Origin: Psychrobacillus sp. NEAU-3TGS
GTDB lineage: Bacteria > Bacillota > Bacilli > Bacillales_A > Planococcaceae
Assembly: GCF_029955155.1 (NCBI RefSeq)
Contig: NZ_JAPNOZ010000011.1
Span: forward strand, 602,770-666,769
Length of the DNA stretch: 64,000 bases
Direction: 5' to 3'
Shown: positions 17,200-26,218 of the stretch, piece after piece
Numbering within the stretch: the first letter of the stretch is position 1
How the letters are laid out: the number at the start of each line of letters is the position of its first letter
Notes under the pieces: generated by a model
Databases searched by the model: none
Seen by the model: only the letters and a program-made list of their open reading frames with translations
Told to the model about the DNA's origin: nothing
Made by a program: the position numbers and the translations under genes

Positions 17200-18564
17200 T
17201 TAATTAATATCAATTTTTATTTTCTCTAACTCAACAGGAATATTAGCGCTCAATGATCCCATATTAACTCTTATTACATAGTCATTTAGGTTAAAATCAT
17301 CAATTTCACTAATATCAAATTTGCTTGTAAAGCGTAATTTATCTTTGTTAATTACTTCGACTGAGTGTTTAATCGGCTTCTCATAAATATCTTTTTCAGA
17401 TTCTTTAACCAAAGTGATATCATTGTGGGCAAAATTACTGAAAAACGAGAAGACTTGATTTATGTAATTACCATTATTTATTTGGAAATCAAAAGTAACA
17501 CTCTTATCTGTTTTGATAATATTTTCTATTCCAACAGCTAAATCTTGCCTTTCAGCATTAACTTCGACAGGAGTTGCTTCATCTAATTTAATATAATGAT
17601 ACGGTTCACTTAATGCCACTTTAGGAAGCACCTCTATATAACTAGTTTCTCCCTTTACCGACTGTGGAATAATACTTCTGCCTTTAACAATAATTCTATT
17701 GTTCTCTTTGACTGTTTCTAGATCTATTCCGTCTATGGATATAGCGATTTCTTTACCTTGGTCATCATAAGTCTCTAGTCGAACTTGATCATGCTTCCCT
17801 TCAATTGGAAAAGTAGCTGTATAATTAATAGCTGTTGATGCTTTACCTTGAATAATTGAATCGAAATGAACATTTACTTCTGCATTTTCATCGTTAGTTC
17901 CTTTGTCAACATTTACTGTCTCATAAGGAATTTGGTTTATCGGAACGTCGAAACGCCAACTTCCTTCCTTTCCTCCTATCCTTTTGAATTCAAGTGGGAA
18001 AGAAGTTTCTGAAGGTAATTCTGTTTTTGGATAGCTTAATTGTATATGCCCAATATACCCGTTCACTGATGGCTCCATATATACTAGTTCTTTGCTATCA
18101 GAAATGCCACCCTTACCATCAAATATTTCATAAAATCCTTGAACACTTCCATCTTCTTCTGTCCTTACATTTCCCTTAACAGTAAAAGTAACTCCTACTA
18201 CAGCTCCATCATAATAAGCATTTGTAATAAATACATCTACACCTTTATAATTAGAGGTTTGATTCAATTCTGTTATCAAATCTTGAGACTGTAAGTCTCG
18301 GCCTACGGCATCATTAAAAGCAGTATATACATTTCCGAGCAACGGTACTTCCGCCATAACGTGAGATATGGAAGGAGAAATGAAACTTGAAGAAATAAAT
18401 ATTGTTGCTGCAGCAACTGAAAACCATACAACTTTATTTGGACTTTTTGTATTTTTAGGTTCATTATGACCAGCACGTTCCTTTCCGGCCCTAATTGCAT
18501 TTAAAACACCGTCTTTAGGTACTTCAATTTTCTCATATACTTCTCGAAATGATTTTTTCTCCAT
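17200..18564 (-). CDS. Anti-sigma factor, DUF4179 domain
   Basis: The product has 454 residues. A short cytoplasmic N-terminus is followed by one membrane helix at about residues 45-62 and a large extracellular region of beta-rich domains, the architecture of DUF4179 anti-sigma proteins. It should hold the partner ECF sigma factor at the membrane until a signal arrives. The ATG overlaps the last 32 bases of the sigma gene and has TTAGGAGG upstream, so the two are coupled. The sigma gene itself is frameshifted in this sequence. Confidence 0.85.
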   Translation of the reverse strand: MEKKSFREVYEKIEVPKDGVLNAIRAGKERAGHNEPKNTKSPNKVVWFSVAAATIFISSSFISPSISHVMAEVPLLGNVYTAFNDAVGRDLQSQDLITELNQTSNYKGVDVFITNAYYDGAVVGVTFTVKGNVRTEEDGSVQGFYEIFDGKGGISDSKELVYMEPSVNGYIGHIQLSYPKTELPSETSFPLEFKRIGGKEGSWRFDVPINQIPYETVNVDKGTNDENAEVNVHFDSIIQGKASTAINYTATFPIEGKHDQVRLETYDDQGKEIAISIDGIDLETVKENNRIIVKGRSIIPQSVKGETSYIEVLPKVALSEPYHYIKLDEATPVEVNAERQDLAVGIENIIKTDKSVTFDFQINNGNYINQVFSFFSNFAHNDITLVKESEKDIYEKPIKHSVEVINKDKLRFTSKFDISEIDDFNLNDYVIRVNMGSLSANIPVELEKIKIDIN

Positions 18565-19079
18565 TATAGTTCATTCCTCCTAACAATTTTTTTAATCGTT
18601 CTTTCCCTCTACTCAAATAAGTTTTTACTGTATTTTCCGGTATCTTCATCACTTTTGCCACTTCACTTATAGGGAGATCATGAAAATAAAAAAGAATGAT
18701 AGCATTCTTTTGCTTTTTATCTAGTCTATTAATAGCCTCTATTACGTCTAGAATGTCCTCTCTTTTTTCCCTTTTATCCGCAGTAAGCTCGATCATATTA
18801 TTCAAAGGTAATTCTTTCTTGCTCTTTTTTAAAATATCATAAGAGCAGTTTATAAGTATTTTTGTTAGCCAAGTTAAAAAGAACTCTTCATTTTTCAATT
18901 GACCAATTGATAAAAAAAGCTTTGTAGGATGTCTCTTGAACAACATCTAAGGCATCTTCCCGATTCCGAACATACAAGTAAGCAGTACGGTACAATTGAT
19001 CGCCGTATATAACAAGAAGTTCCTCTAGACATTCCTTGTTTCCCTTTATCGCCTTTTTAATTAGTTTAAGGTCATTCAT
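18533..19079 (-). pseudogene. ECF sigma-70 family factor, frameshifted
   Basis: Frame one gives MNDLKLIKKAIKGNKECLEE and YLYVRNREDALDVVQETSYKA (region 2). Frame two continues IGQLKNEEFFLTWLTKILIN and the region 4 helix-turn-helix ISEVAKVMKIPENTVKTYLS. The break is a run of seven T where six would keep the frame (near 18920). The intact ribosome binding site and overlapping anti-sigma gene argue that the system is or recently was functional; a base-call error is a real alternative. Confidence 0.82.
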
Positions 19080-19173
19080 CTATTTGACCTCCTTTCCGCT
19101 TATTAGAGCTAGATTATTATAAAAAAGTTTCAACTTTTTATTTTTCAAGGAAAAAACACGGTTCTGTCAACAT

Positions 19174-19201
19174 TAAAAAAAGAGCGTCTCATGACGGCTC
19201 T
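19174..19201 (-). terminator. Intrinsic terminator
   Basis: On the minus strand GAGCCGTC-ATGA-GACGCTC, with one bulged base, is followed by seven T. It isolates the sigma operon from upstream transcription. Confidence 0.7.
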
Positions 19202-19250
19202 TATTATATAGCATTCTATATCTTAAATTTTGGAGGTTAAGAAAAAATTA

Positions 19251-19380
19251 CTTCAACTAACCTGCTGTGTTAGTTGAAGTGTAACATTCCACAATGTATC
19301 GCCAAAATCTATATGTTCTTTTGCACATAAAAACAGACCATCGAAATGATGGTCTTGTTTAGCTAAAGCACACGTTAGTG
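19251..19380 (-). repeat. Dispersed terminator repeat, type B
   Basis: CTTCAACTAACCTGCTGTG leads into GTGTAACATTCCACAATG and the perfect stem GACCATC-GAAAT-GATGGTC, and it ends AAAGCACACGTTAGTG. Confidence 0.88.
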
Positions 19381-19473
19381 TCGAGAATTAATAAAGTTCT
19401 TTTAAAAATAATAAAGATTTATAAAATTGAAAGCTTCGTTAAGGCGATTGTTTATACTTTGTTCCCAATAGCA

Positions 19474-19920
19474 TTATCTTTTTCTTCCAATATGCAAAGA
19501 TACTGCACCATTTGCCGAACTATAAGTAGCAGTTACGGTTCTACCATTGGCAGTAAATTTCTCAGGAATGTCATTATTATTAAAGTAATTCCATACACGT
19601 TCCGCATCTTCTTCAAAATACAATTTAAATAATTCTCTTGTTATGACGGGAATTCGATAGGATTCCTCTAGGACTGGATCTGTCCAAAAGAGAAACATAA
19701 GAGATACTTCTTCATCTGACCATGGGCCTTCTCCAATAAAATGGATAGCTTTCGGGTAAGAAGGTATTGAATAAGTACCGTCTTTAAAACCCAGTTCATT
19801 ATGTAATATTTGATAGTTTTTAATAAGATTAGGACTCCACTTTGATTTTAGTACTGGTGCTACCCAACCATCTGGAAAGGGTTTATCTAATGACTTTGTT
19901 TGGCTTTGTAACAAGGACAA
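19474..19920 (-). CDS. Hypothetical protein
   Basis: The frame has 148 codons and is soluble in character, with a tryptophan-rich centre (HFIGEGPWSDEEVSLMFLFW) and a C-terminal half that could bind a small ligand. No clear ribosome binding site precedes the TTG, and coding-like sequence continues about 17 codons upstream to a stop, so the 5' end may be truncated. I do not recognise the family. Confidence 0.45.
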   Translation of the reverse strand: MSLLQSQTKSLDKPFPDGWVAPVLKSKWSPNLIKNYQILHNELGFKDGTYSIPSYPKAIHFIGEGPWSDEEVSLMFLFWTDPVLEESYRIPVITRELFKLYFEEDAERVWNYFNNNDIPEKFTANGRTVTATYSSANGAVSLHIGRKR

Positions 19921-20081
19921 TTTCCATTTAGATGGCGTTTCATACTTTACTTTTGAGCTGTTCTTTTAAACAAAGCTTCCGCCACCTACACCATAAAGTC
20001 CCCCATGATTTTTAATACTATACTTAAGAACTAAAATAATTCAGAATGAACTCAATTAAGAGGAAGAAACTTAATTAATTA

Positions 20082-20213
20082 TTCAACTATCCTGCCCCAT
20101 TAGTTTAAGTGTAACATTTCACAATGGATCGCCGAAATCTAATTGATGTTTTGGACATAAAAATAGACCATCGAAATGATGGCCACATTTTGCTAAAGCA
20201 CCCGTTAGTATAA
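20082..20213 (-). repeat. Dispersed terminator repeat, type B
   Basis: TTCAACTATCCTGCCCCATT leads into TGTAACATTTCACAATGG and the stem GACCATC-GAAAT-GATGGCC. On the minus strand the changed base still pairs as G-U; on the plus strand it would be an A-C mismatch. Confidence 0.88.
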
Positions 20214-20235
20214 GTAAAGCACTTCACAAACTTCG

Positions 20236-20262
20236 ATAAAAAAGAGAGTTGCCAAGCAACTC
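20236..20262 (-). terminator. Intrinsic terminator
   Basis: GAGTTGC-CAA-GCAACTC with a minus-strand tail TCTTTTTT. It is a second stop signal behind the acetyltransferase gene. Confidence 0.65.
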
Positions 20263-20300
20263 CATAGATAAGTACAAAATCCTCGTACATTATACAATTT

Positions 20301-20350
20301 AAAACTTCACCACCACGTACTCTTCTTGAAGTAGTGGTGGTGAAGTTTTA
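20301..20350. terminator. Strong bidirectional terminator hairpin
   Basis: AAAACTTCACCACCAC pairs perfectly over 16 bases with GTGGTGGTGAAGTTTT, with an inner TACT/AGTA stem. It lies about 70 bp after the acetyltransferase stop. Confidence 0.8.
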
Positions 20351-20419
20351 AAATTATACAAGTCAGTCTTGTGAGTGACTCGTTTCGTTTACATATATTA
20401 TATCGGAAGTGAAATGAGC

Positions 20420-20965
20420 TTACACATCCAAACTGTTGATGACAGCTAGTATTTGATGATCTGTCCATTTGCCATTAATCTTTAGATTTTCTTTAGCTAT
20501 ACCTTCTTTTTTAAACCCTCCTTTTTCTAATACACGAATAGATGCTGTATTGTCAGGCATAGCTCCTGCTTCAATTCTATGTAGTTTTAATTCTCTAAAA
20601 GCAAAATCCACAACAAGCTGAAGAGCTTCTGTTGTATAGCCCTTTCCATTATACTCCTTATCTAAAGTAAAGCCGGTATAACAGCTCTGGAGGTCTCCCC
20701 TAACAATTTGATTTAATGAAATGTCTCCGATAAGTTTATCAGTTGTTTTTAAAAAGATTCCAAAAGCATATAATTGCCCTTCATCTGTCTTTTTTAATGC
20801 CTGTTCAATGCGTATTTTTTGATGTTCTTCTGTATAAAAGGCTTCTGTAAGTAATGGGCTAACTCGTTGAAAAAATTCGCGATTTCTAATATGCAAGTTA
20901 GTTAACTCTCTGACGTCAGAAGTTTTGTAAAGTCGAAGATATATTTCTTCCCCTACTAGCTTCAT
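20420..20965 (-). CDS. GNAT N-acetyltransferase (RimJ/RimL-like)
   Basis: The product has 181 residues with the GNAT fold. Motif A, where acetyl-CoA binds, is DKEYNGKGYTTEALQLVV at about residues 101-118; motif B follows at HRIEAGAMPDNTASIRVLEK. This is the ribosomal-protein-acetyltransferase-like branch that also acts on small amines. It starts at ATG and has two terminators downstream. The substrate is unknown. Confidence 0.85.
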   Translation of the reverse strand: MKLVGEEIYLRLYKTSDVRELTNLHIRNREFFQRVSPLLTEAFYTEEHQKIRIEQALKKTDEGQLYAFGIFLKTTDKLIGDISLNQIVRGDLQSCYTGFTLDKEYNGKGYTTEALQLVVDFAFRELKLHRIEAGAMPDNTASIRVLEKGGFKKEGIAKENLKINGKWTDHQILAVINSLDV

Positions 20966-21026
20966 AAAATACCCTCCAATATCTTTTTACTGCCATTATA
21001 TTCAAATTAGGCAAAAGTATTCTTAT

Positions 21027-21103
21027 TGCACTAAACTGTCCCTTTAGTTCAATAAGAAAAATGGCTTTACCCCTTCTTGAAGTAAAGCACCCGTTAGTTT
21101 AAG
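21027..21103 (-). repeat. Dispersed terminator repeat, type A
   Basis: CACTAAACTGTCCCTTTAGT and TCAATAAGAAAAATG lead into GCTTTACCCC...GAAGTAAAGC and ACCCGTTAGTTTAAG. It is a near-consensus copy. Confidence 0.88.
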
Positions 21104-21192
21104 TAAAATACTTCACAATCTTTTATACAACTTTATAAACTTAATTCCTTAAATGCGTTATCAATGCAAAATTACGAAATCTTTTTGGGTTC

Positions 21193-21325
21193 TCACCAGA
21201 TTTTTGTGGATTTACAACGATAAGTAATATGCAAAGTCGTATGCAATAACTGAGATTGTACAGCATTGTTCAAAATGCTTCCAAACCGTCGTTGTAACTG
21301 ACTTTCAAAGAACTTGCATAAAAAG
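21193..21325 (-). pseudogene. Possible remnant coding sequence
   Basis: An open stretch of about 44 codons without a start reads FFESQLQRRFGSILNNAV and ends in a stop. It looks like the C-terminal piece of a larger protein, perhaps a transposase, but I cannot assign a family. Confidence 0.25.
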
Positions 21326-21342
21326 CTGTATAAAGAATGGGA

Positions 21343-21386
21343 CAAAAAAAGAGACAAACACTGAACTAACAGTGTTTGTCGCCTTT
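21343..21386. terminator. Bidirectional intrinsic terminator
   Basis: GACAAACACTG-AACTAA-CAGTGTTTGTC is an 11-bp perfect stem. The minus-strand tail is TCTTTTTTT and the plus-strand tail CGCCTTTT. It ends the 21451 acetyltransferase transcript. Confidence 0.82.
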
Positions 21387-21450
21387 TAGTGTATGTCCAA
21401 ACTTGTATTTGGGAACGTTATTAGTTTAATTTTGTATGCTTTATAAATTC

Positions 21451-22218
21451 TTATTCAAATACAACCATTTCTCCTACATCTATAAATCCAAAGCGCTTAT
21501 AGATATTTTTTCCATCATCTGATGCTTGTAAGACAACGGGTTTTTGTTTATCTTTTGTTTGTGTAAGAAGGTATTGAAACATTTCACTGCCATGTCCTTT
21601 ACCTCTAAATGTTTCTTTTGTCATAACATCATAAATACCATAACTTTCTTTGCTATCTATTAATAAACCAGTAGATACAGCTATTTCACCAACACGTCCA
21701 ATAAACATTTGAATTTCAGAACCTAAATTTACTTCAGAAAATTTATTAAAATATTTTTCTAACGCATCTTTTTCCGTTGTACCTTCAAATAGGCTTAAAA
21801 AAACCTCTTTATATTCATTAAGTTCTTCAAAATTTCCCACAGGAGTAATCATAAGCTGTTGAGATCTTCTTTGACCGACATTAAGCGTATTTTCAAGTTT
21901 CATCATCACATTACGTTCTGTTTCTTTTAGGTCGTATTCTTGCATCAGGTCTTGCCAGCGAGCGTTCAAATACCGAGAGTCAATCCACGTACTAAAGGGA
22001 TATTCTTTAAGAGACATATTTTCGATGCTGCTTCTAATATTAGATGCATTTTTTATATGTGCAGACTTCGGCAAAAGTATATTGAATGTATCAGTGGGTA
22101 TTTCTGTATTTGCCAAAACGAAATCTTCTTCTTCGACAAGATTTCCATTAACTGCATAAGTGAATATTCTTAATTTTTCTTCTAGATTATTTATAACTAA
22201 TTGTTGATTTGCAATCAT
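21451..22218 (-). CDS. GNAT N-acetyltransferase with N-terminal extension
   Basis: The product has about 255 residues, with a GNAT domain in the C-terminal half: FIGRVGEIAVSTGLLIDS, then the acetyl-CoA motif TFRGKGHGSEMFQYLL at about residues 203-218 and YKRFGFIDVGEMVVF at the end. The N-terminal half is a divergent GNAT-like or unknown domain. The ATG at 22218 is seven bases from AAGGGG, better than the upstream ATG. A GC-rich palindrome lies just upstream. Confidence 0.8.
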   Translation of the reverse strand: MIANQQLVINNLEEKLRIFTYAVNGNLVEEEDFVLANTEIPTDTFNILLPKSAHIKNASNIRSSIENMSLKEYPFSTWIDSRYLNARWQDLMQEYDLKETERNVMMKLENTLNVGQRRSQQLMITPVGNFEELNEYKEVFLSLFEGTTEKDALEKYFNKFSEVNLGSEIQMFIGRVGEIAVSTGLLIDSKESYGIYDVMTKETFRGKGHGSEMFQYLLTQTKDKQKPVVLQASDDGKNIYKRFGFIDVGEMVVFE

Positions 22219-22241
22219 TTCTTTGCCCCTTCCCATTACAT

Positions 22242-22255
22242 AGAGCGCGCGCTCT
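22242..22255. promoter_or_regulatory. GC-rich palindrome upstream of the acetyltransferase
   Basis: AGAGCGCGCGCTCT is a perfect 14-bp palindrome, unusual in this AT-rich DNA, 24 bp before the start at 22218. It could be a repressor operator or a leader hairpin. Confidence 0.4.
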
Positions 22256-22460
22256 TTTTATTATAGGAGCAATTCAATAATAATAATACATTGTTCACAG
22301 TTTTTATATCCTCCCATAATTTTCAGAAAGCTTAAGGCACATTTGTTTATTTACTCCAAAGTCCCGTCTTGTATTAAACTTCTTCGTTGAAAAAAGTCCC
22401 CAAAGCGTCGTTTGGTAAAATTTCTTTACTTAGCGTTGTAAATCTGATGGTAGTCCTTGT

Positions 22461-22590
22461 TGCACTAACCTGCCTCTTTAGTTTAAGTGTAACAATTCAT
22501 AATGCATATCTGATCAACTTAATGTTTTGGACATAAAAATAGACCATCGAAATGATGGCCATATTTTGCTAAAGCACCCGTTAGTTGAAT
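22461..22590 (-). repeat. Dispersed terminator repeat, type B
   Basis: TGCACTAACCTGCCTCTTTA leads into AAGTGTAACAATTCATAATG and the stem GACCATC-GAAAT-GATGGCC, and it ends AAAGCACCCGTTAGTTGAAT. Confidence 0.88.
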
Positions 22591-22610
22591 AATAAAAGGG
22601 GCTCTTATTA

Positions 22611-22634
22611 AACAATCGCGCCCGATTGTTGAAG
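22611..22634 (-). repeat. Short type C module
   Basis: AACAATCGCGCCCGATTGTT contains CAATCG/CGATTG inverted around GCGCC. The same module recurs at 26007-26031 and 63706-63725, next to members of the main repeat family. Confidence 0.55.
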
Positions 22635-22673
22635 ATTATTATAAAGTAAAGCTCCCATTTATTTTTATTTGCG

Positions 22674-23282
22674 CTATTGTATGTTTTTCTTTATAAGGGA
22701 TGCAATTTGTAGATTATTTTGATTAGAAGTGTTTTCTAGACGCTTAATAATTAATTCTTGACGTTCCACAGGATGATTTTGACTTAACTTAGCTTTTACT
22801 TCCATTTTTGTTATGTTTATTTTGAATGCTACAATCCCATTATTCATTCCTTCGATAAATTTTGAATCCACATCTTTTAACTTATACGAGCTATCTGCTA
22901 TTTCATATTTGTTTACCATGTCATTTAAAGAATTGAATATTACGTTTGGATTCTCTACAATCTCCATCTCTCCGTATAAATGGATAGACACATAATTCCA
23001 AGTTGGTACTGCTTTTGTTGTTTCGTACCAAGACGGTGAGATATAACAGTGTGGACCTTGAAAAACTACAAGAACCTGTTGGTCCTCTATATCCTTCCAT
23101 TGTTCGTTCTGACGGGCGAAATGACCATATAAAACATGTTCAGATTTAATTAGTGTGAGTGGCAGATGGGTAGCGTAGGGTTATCCATTGTGCTGAGAAA
23201 ATAAAGTAGCAAAGCTGTATTTTTCGATAAAATCATAAATTATTTCTTCATCATTCACTTGGAATTGTTTGGGGATATACAC
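22674..23282 (-). pseudogene. paiB: PaiB-type FMN-binding negative regulator, nonsense mutation
   Basis: The 203-codon frame starts at GTG behind AGGAGG and encodes a full-length PaiB-like protein: MYIPKQFQVNDEEIIYDFI, HLPLTLIKSEHVLYGHFARQ, VPTWNYVSIHLYGEMEIVE and the C-terminal helix. A single in-frame TAA at 23181-23183 falls at codon 34, where relatives have Glu (HNGEPYATHLP), so one G-to-T change explains it. PaiB in B. subtilis represses sporulation and degradative-enzyme genes. The C-terminal part could restart at an internal start, but this is unproven. Confidence 0.85.
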
Positions 23283-23400
23283 TCTTTAACGCCTCCTGAA
23301 TTTGCCCTAATAATTGGGGTAATGTAGAAAATTCAAAAAAAAAGCTTCGATATGAGATAGTCTGCAATGCAATTTGACATCTACAAAGATACAAATACTT

Positions 23401-24309
23401 CTATGATGAGGAAACGTTATTTTCATAATGTGACTCCCTCTTTACCACGGATGCATTCTTCCCCATTATTACGCAAATCACAACTATAAAAGCTAAAACA
23501 ATCGTTAGCCAATTAATCGATTCTCCTAAGAATAATACAGAAAATCCGATCATTAAAAAGGGTTGTAAGTATTGAATCTGCCCTACTCTAGCAATGCCTC
23601 CTAAAGACATCCCACCGTACCATGCAACATACGCTAAAAATTGACTTACAACACCTAAATAGAACAAACTGATCCAAGCTTCGATAGGCGCTTGTAACAT
23701 ATTAACTGAGATGCTGAAGGCAACAGGAACAATAAAAAACGGGGCGCCAATTAATATAGCCCAAGCAATCACTTGCCAACTACCAAGCTCTTTTGAGAGT
23801 TTTCCACCTTCTGCATAACTTAACCCGAGTAATATGACAGCCGCAATTAGTGCAAAATCTCCTTTTTGTAGTTGCCCTAAACCTAAATATACGGCATACA
23901 TAAGCACTGTAATAGCACCCATTATACTCGCAATCCAATAGCGTTTCGAAGGTCGCTCACCTCCACGCCACATAGCAAAACCAGCCGTTGCAAGTGGTAG
24001 TAAAGCAATTTCTATTGCACCATGAGATACAGGCAATGATTTCATTGCAAATGTTGTTAATAATGGAAAGGCAAGTACAGCCCCTATAGCGACAATAACT
24101 AAGCTCATGAATTGTCTTTTATTCGGTAATGATTGCTTTTTTATAATAAAAATAGTCCCTACGATGATTGCTGCAATAACTGTCCTACCTAAACCAACGA
24201 TTATCTCACCAAAATAAGGGACAGCAATACTTGTAGCTGGTAATGTAAGACTAAAACAAACTATCCCTATAAACCCTAATACCATTCCCCTTTTTATGTT
24301 GTTCTCCAT
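23401..24309 (-). CDS. EamA/DMT family transporter
   Basis: The product has 302 residues with ten membrane helices in two five-helix EamA repeats and the conserved end of the fold (LFLGESINWLTIV). It probably exports an amino acid or related metabolite. It is divergent from a MocR-type regulator across 149 bp, the arrangement of ycxC/ycxD in B. subtilis, so its expression is probably controlled by that regulator. It starts at ATG behind AAGGGGG. Confidence 0.88.
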   Translation of the reverse strand: MENNIKRGMVLGFIGIVCFSLTLPATSIAVPYFGEIIVGLGRTVIAAIIVGTIFIIKKQSLPNKRQFMSLVIVAIGAVLAFPLLTTFAMKSLPVSHGAIEIALLPLATAGFAMWRGGERPSKRYWIASIMGAITVLMYAVYLGLGQLQKGDFALIAAVILLGLSYAEGGKLSKELGSWQVIAWAILIGAPFFIVPVAFSISVNMLQAPIEAWISLFYLGVVSQFLAYVAWYGGMSLGGIARVGQIQYLQPFLMIGFSVLFLGESINWLTIVLAFIVVICVIMGKNASVVKRESHYENNVSSS

Positions 24310-24423
24310 ACAAATCCCCCTTCACATTCATAAAAATATATCCCATAATCATAGTTAAAAGGATAAGCTAATTAAACATGATTGTACTGAATATCAACTC
24401 TTTTTAATATAAGGGAATTCCAC

Positions 24424-24441
24424 ATCTGTCATGGTACAGAT
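24424..24441. promoter_or_regulatory. Candidate MocR operator
   Basis: ATCTGT-CATGGT-ACAGAT is a perfect inverted repeat with 6-bp arms, 18 bp before the regulator start in the shared divergent promoter region. GGTACAG-like half-sites are typical of MocR targets. Confidence 0.45.
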
Positions 24442-24458
24442 AACCAAGGAGAGTATAA

Positions 24459-25832
24459 ATGACAACAAAATTTAGAGGAATTTTAGAATGGGTGAAACAA
24501 CAAATTGAGGAAGAGAAGTTAAAGGCAGGAGACAAATTACCATCGATTCGTCTGCTCGCTGAACAATTTCAATGTAGTAAAAATACGGTAGTTAAGGCAT
24601 TATTTGAATTGGAAAAACAGCATATTGTGTATGCCAAACCTAAAAGTGGCTATTACGTTGTTGATGATTATCAAACACCTAGTACACATGAAAATGGTAT
24701 TGATTTTTTATCGGCTGGTCCAGATCAACGAATCATGCCGTATGAGGACTTTCAGCATTGTATTAATCAAGCCATTGACCATTATAAAGAGCAATTATTT
24801 ACCTATAGCGAGCATCAGGGACTTTTCTCTTTACGAGTGGAGCTTGTAAGGTATTTAAGACAATTACAAGTATTCACGAAACCTGAACGACTTGTTATTA
24901 CTTCTGGGTCACAACAAGCACTTCATGTTCTGTCCAATATGCCCTTTCCAAATGGGAAAAAGAATATATTGATTGAACAACCTACTTATTTTGGCATGGT
25001 TGATATATTAAAGTTAAATCATATACCTACTTTAGAAATTGAATTATCAATGGAGGGCATTGACTTTGAAAGACTTGAGAACTTATTTCGAGCTAATGAT
25101 ATTAAATTCTTTTACATCATTCCAAGATGTCATAATCCACTAGGACATCATTATACAAATGATGAAAAGAAAAAAATCGTTGCTCTTGCAGAAAAATACG
25201 ATGTGTATATCGTAGAGGATGATTATTTAGCAGAATTAGATCCGAATACAAAAGCAGACCCTTTGTTTGCTTACGAACCTAACGGAAGAGTTATTTATGT
25301 AAAGAGTTTCTCGAAAGTATTTCTGCCAGGACTACGGATTGCTACTGTTGTACTTCCTGAAAAAATGATTTCCTCATTCGTACGCTATAAATTTAGCACC
25401 GATTTTAATACATCTCCACTTTCACAAGGAGCATTAGAAATCTATTTAAAGAGTGGTATGTTTCAATATCATTTAGAAAGCGTAAAAGAATTGTACATCA
25501 AAAAAATGAAAACATTATTAGAAGCTTGTTCATTGTATTTACCGAACTATGTGCAATTTACAAAGCCAATAAGTGGTTTTTATCTCACCATCTTTTTGCC
25601 TTCCCATATAGATGTCGAGAAATTGATTTACCTATTACATGAAAAACATATATACCTAGACAACGCTTCAAGAATGTACTTAGCCGAAAATAAACAGAAG
25701 GCAATTAGACTAAGCATTTCACAAGTAAATGAAAATAAAATCCATTTCGGTATTCAACAATTAGCTACTTTTATAATCGATATGTGTGAAAAAAAGAAAT
25801 ACAATCCACTCTCGTTTAAATCCTATCATTAA
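24459..25832 (+). CDS. MocR family regulator (GntR winged helix fused to aminotransferase fold)
   Basis: The product has 457 residues. Residues 1-70 are a GntR winged helix (KLPSIRLLAEQFQCSKNTVV). The rest is a fold-type I aminotransferase domain that uses PLP as an effector rather than catalyst; the PLP Lys is in KSFSKVFLPGLRIA. Such proteins sense amino acids or vitamin B6-linked ligands. It faces an EamA transporter, its likely target. A strong terminator follows. Confidence 0.9.
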   Translation: MTTKFRGILEWVKQQIEEEKLKAGDKLPSIRLLAEQFQCSKNTVVKALFELEKQHIVYAKPKSGYYVVDDYQTPSTHENGIDFLSAGPDQRIMPYEDFQHCINQAIDHYKEQLFTYSEHQGLFSLRVELVRYLRQLQVFTKPERLVITSGSQQALHVLSNMPFPNGKKNILIEQPTYFGMVDILKLNHIPTLEIELSMEGIDFERLENLFRANDIKFFYIIPRCHNPLGHHYTNDEKKKIVALAEKYDVYIVEDDYLAELDPNTKADPLFAYEPNGRVIYVKSFSKVFLPGLRIATVVLPEKMISSFVRYKFSTDFNTSPLSQGALEIYLKSGMFQYHLESVKELYIKKMKTLLEACSLYLPNYVQFTKPISGFYLTIFLPSHIDVEKLIYLLHEKHIYLDNASRMYLAENKQKAIRLSISQVNENKIHFGIQQLATFIIDMCEKKKYNPLSFKSYH

Positions 25833-25903
25833 AGTCAATAAGACATCTTTGATTCAATCTATCTTATTTATAATCAAAGCTTTAGCTATTATACAAGAAA
25901 AAT

Positions 25904-25949
25904 AAAAAAAGTCGATTCCTTAATGTGCAGAAGGAATAGACTTTTTTAA
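25904..25949. terminator. Strong bidirectional terminator
   Basis: AAAAAAAGTCGATTCCTT and AAGGAATAGACTTTTTT form a long stem with a nine-base loop, after the MocR stop. Confidence 0.82.
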
Positions 25950-26006
25950 GTTGAATTCTGCTTAGCTTACAAAGTTCCGAAATTGGTATTCCTTATAGCA
26001 GTTATT

Positions 26007-26031
26007 CAACAATCTGGCCCGATTGCTGAAC
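26007..26031 (-). repeat. Short type C module
   Basis: CAACAATCTGGCCCGATTGC, then TGAACAAC. The inverted CAATC/GATTG arms match the module at 22611-22634. Confidence 0.5.
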
Positions 26032-26037
26032 AACACT

Positions 26038-26118
26038 CTTCAACTAAACTGCTTCTTTAGTTCAATTAGAAATAAGCTTTACTCTTTCTTGGAGTAAAGC
26101 ACCCGTTAGTTGAATAAG
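26038..26118 (-). repeat. Dispersed terminator repeat, type A
   Basis: CTTCAACTAAACTGCTTCTT, then AGCTTTACTC...GGAGTAAAGC and ACCCGTTAGTTGAATAAG. It is a near-consensus copy downstream of the broken MocR gene. Confidence 0.88.
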
Positions 26119-26218
26119 TGCCTTTTTTTCTATTGCACATTTTGGCCGAAGTACGATTTAATCTTCTTCGCATACTTTTTTTGTTTTTTTACCTATCAAG
26201 ATGGCTAGTATTGACTGG

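Noticed and set aside
24459..25832. Active aminotransferase
   Set aside because: The fused GntR winged helix and divergent transporter show it is a MocR regulator using the fold for ligand sensing.
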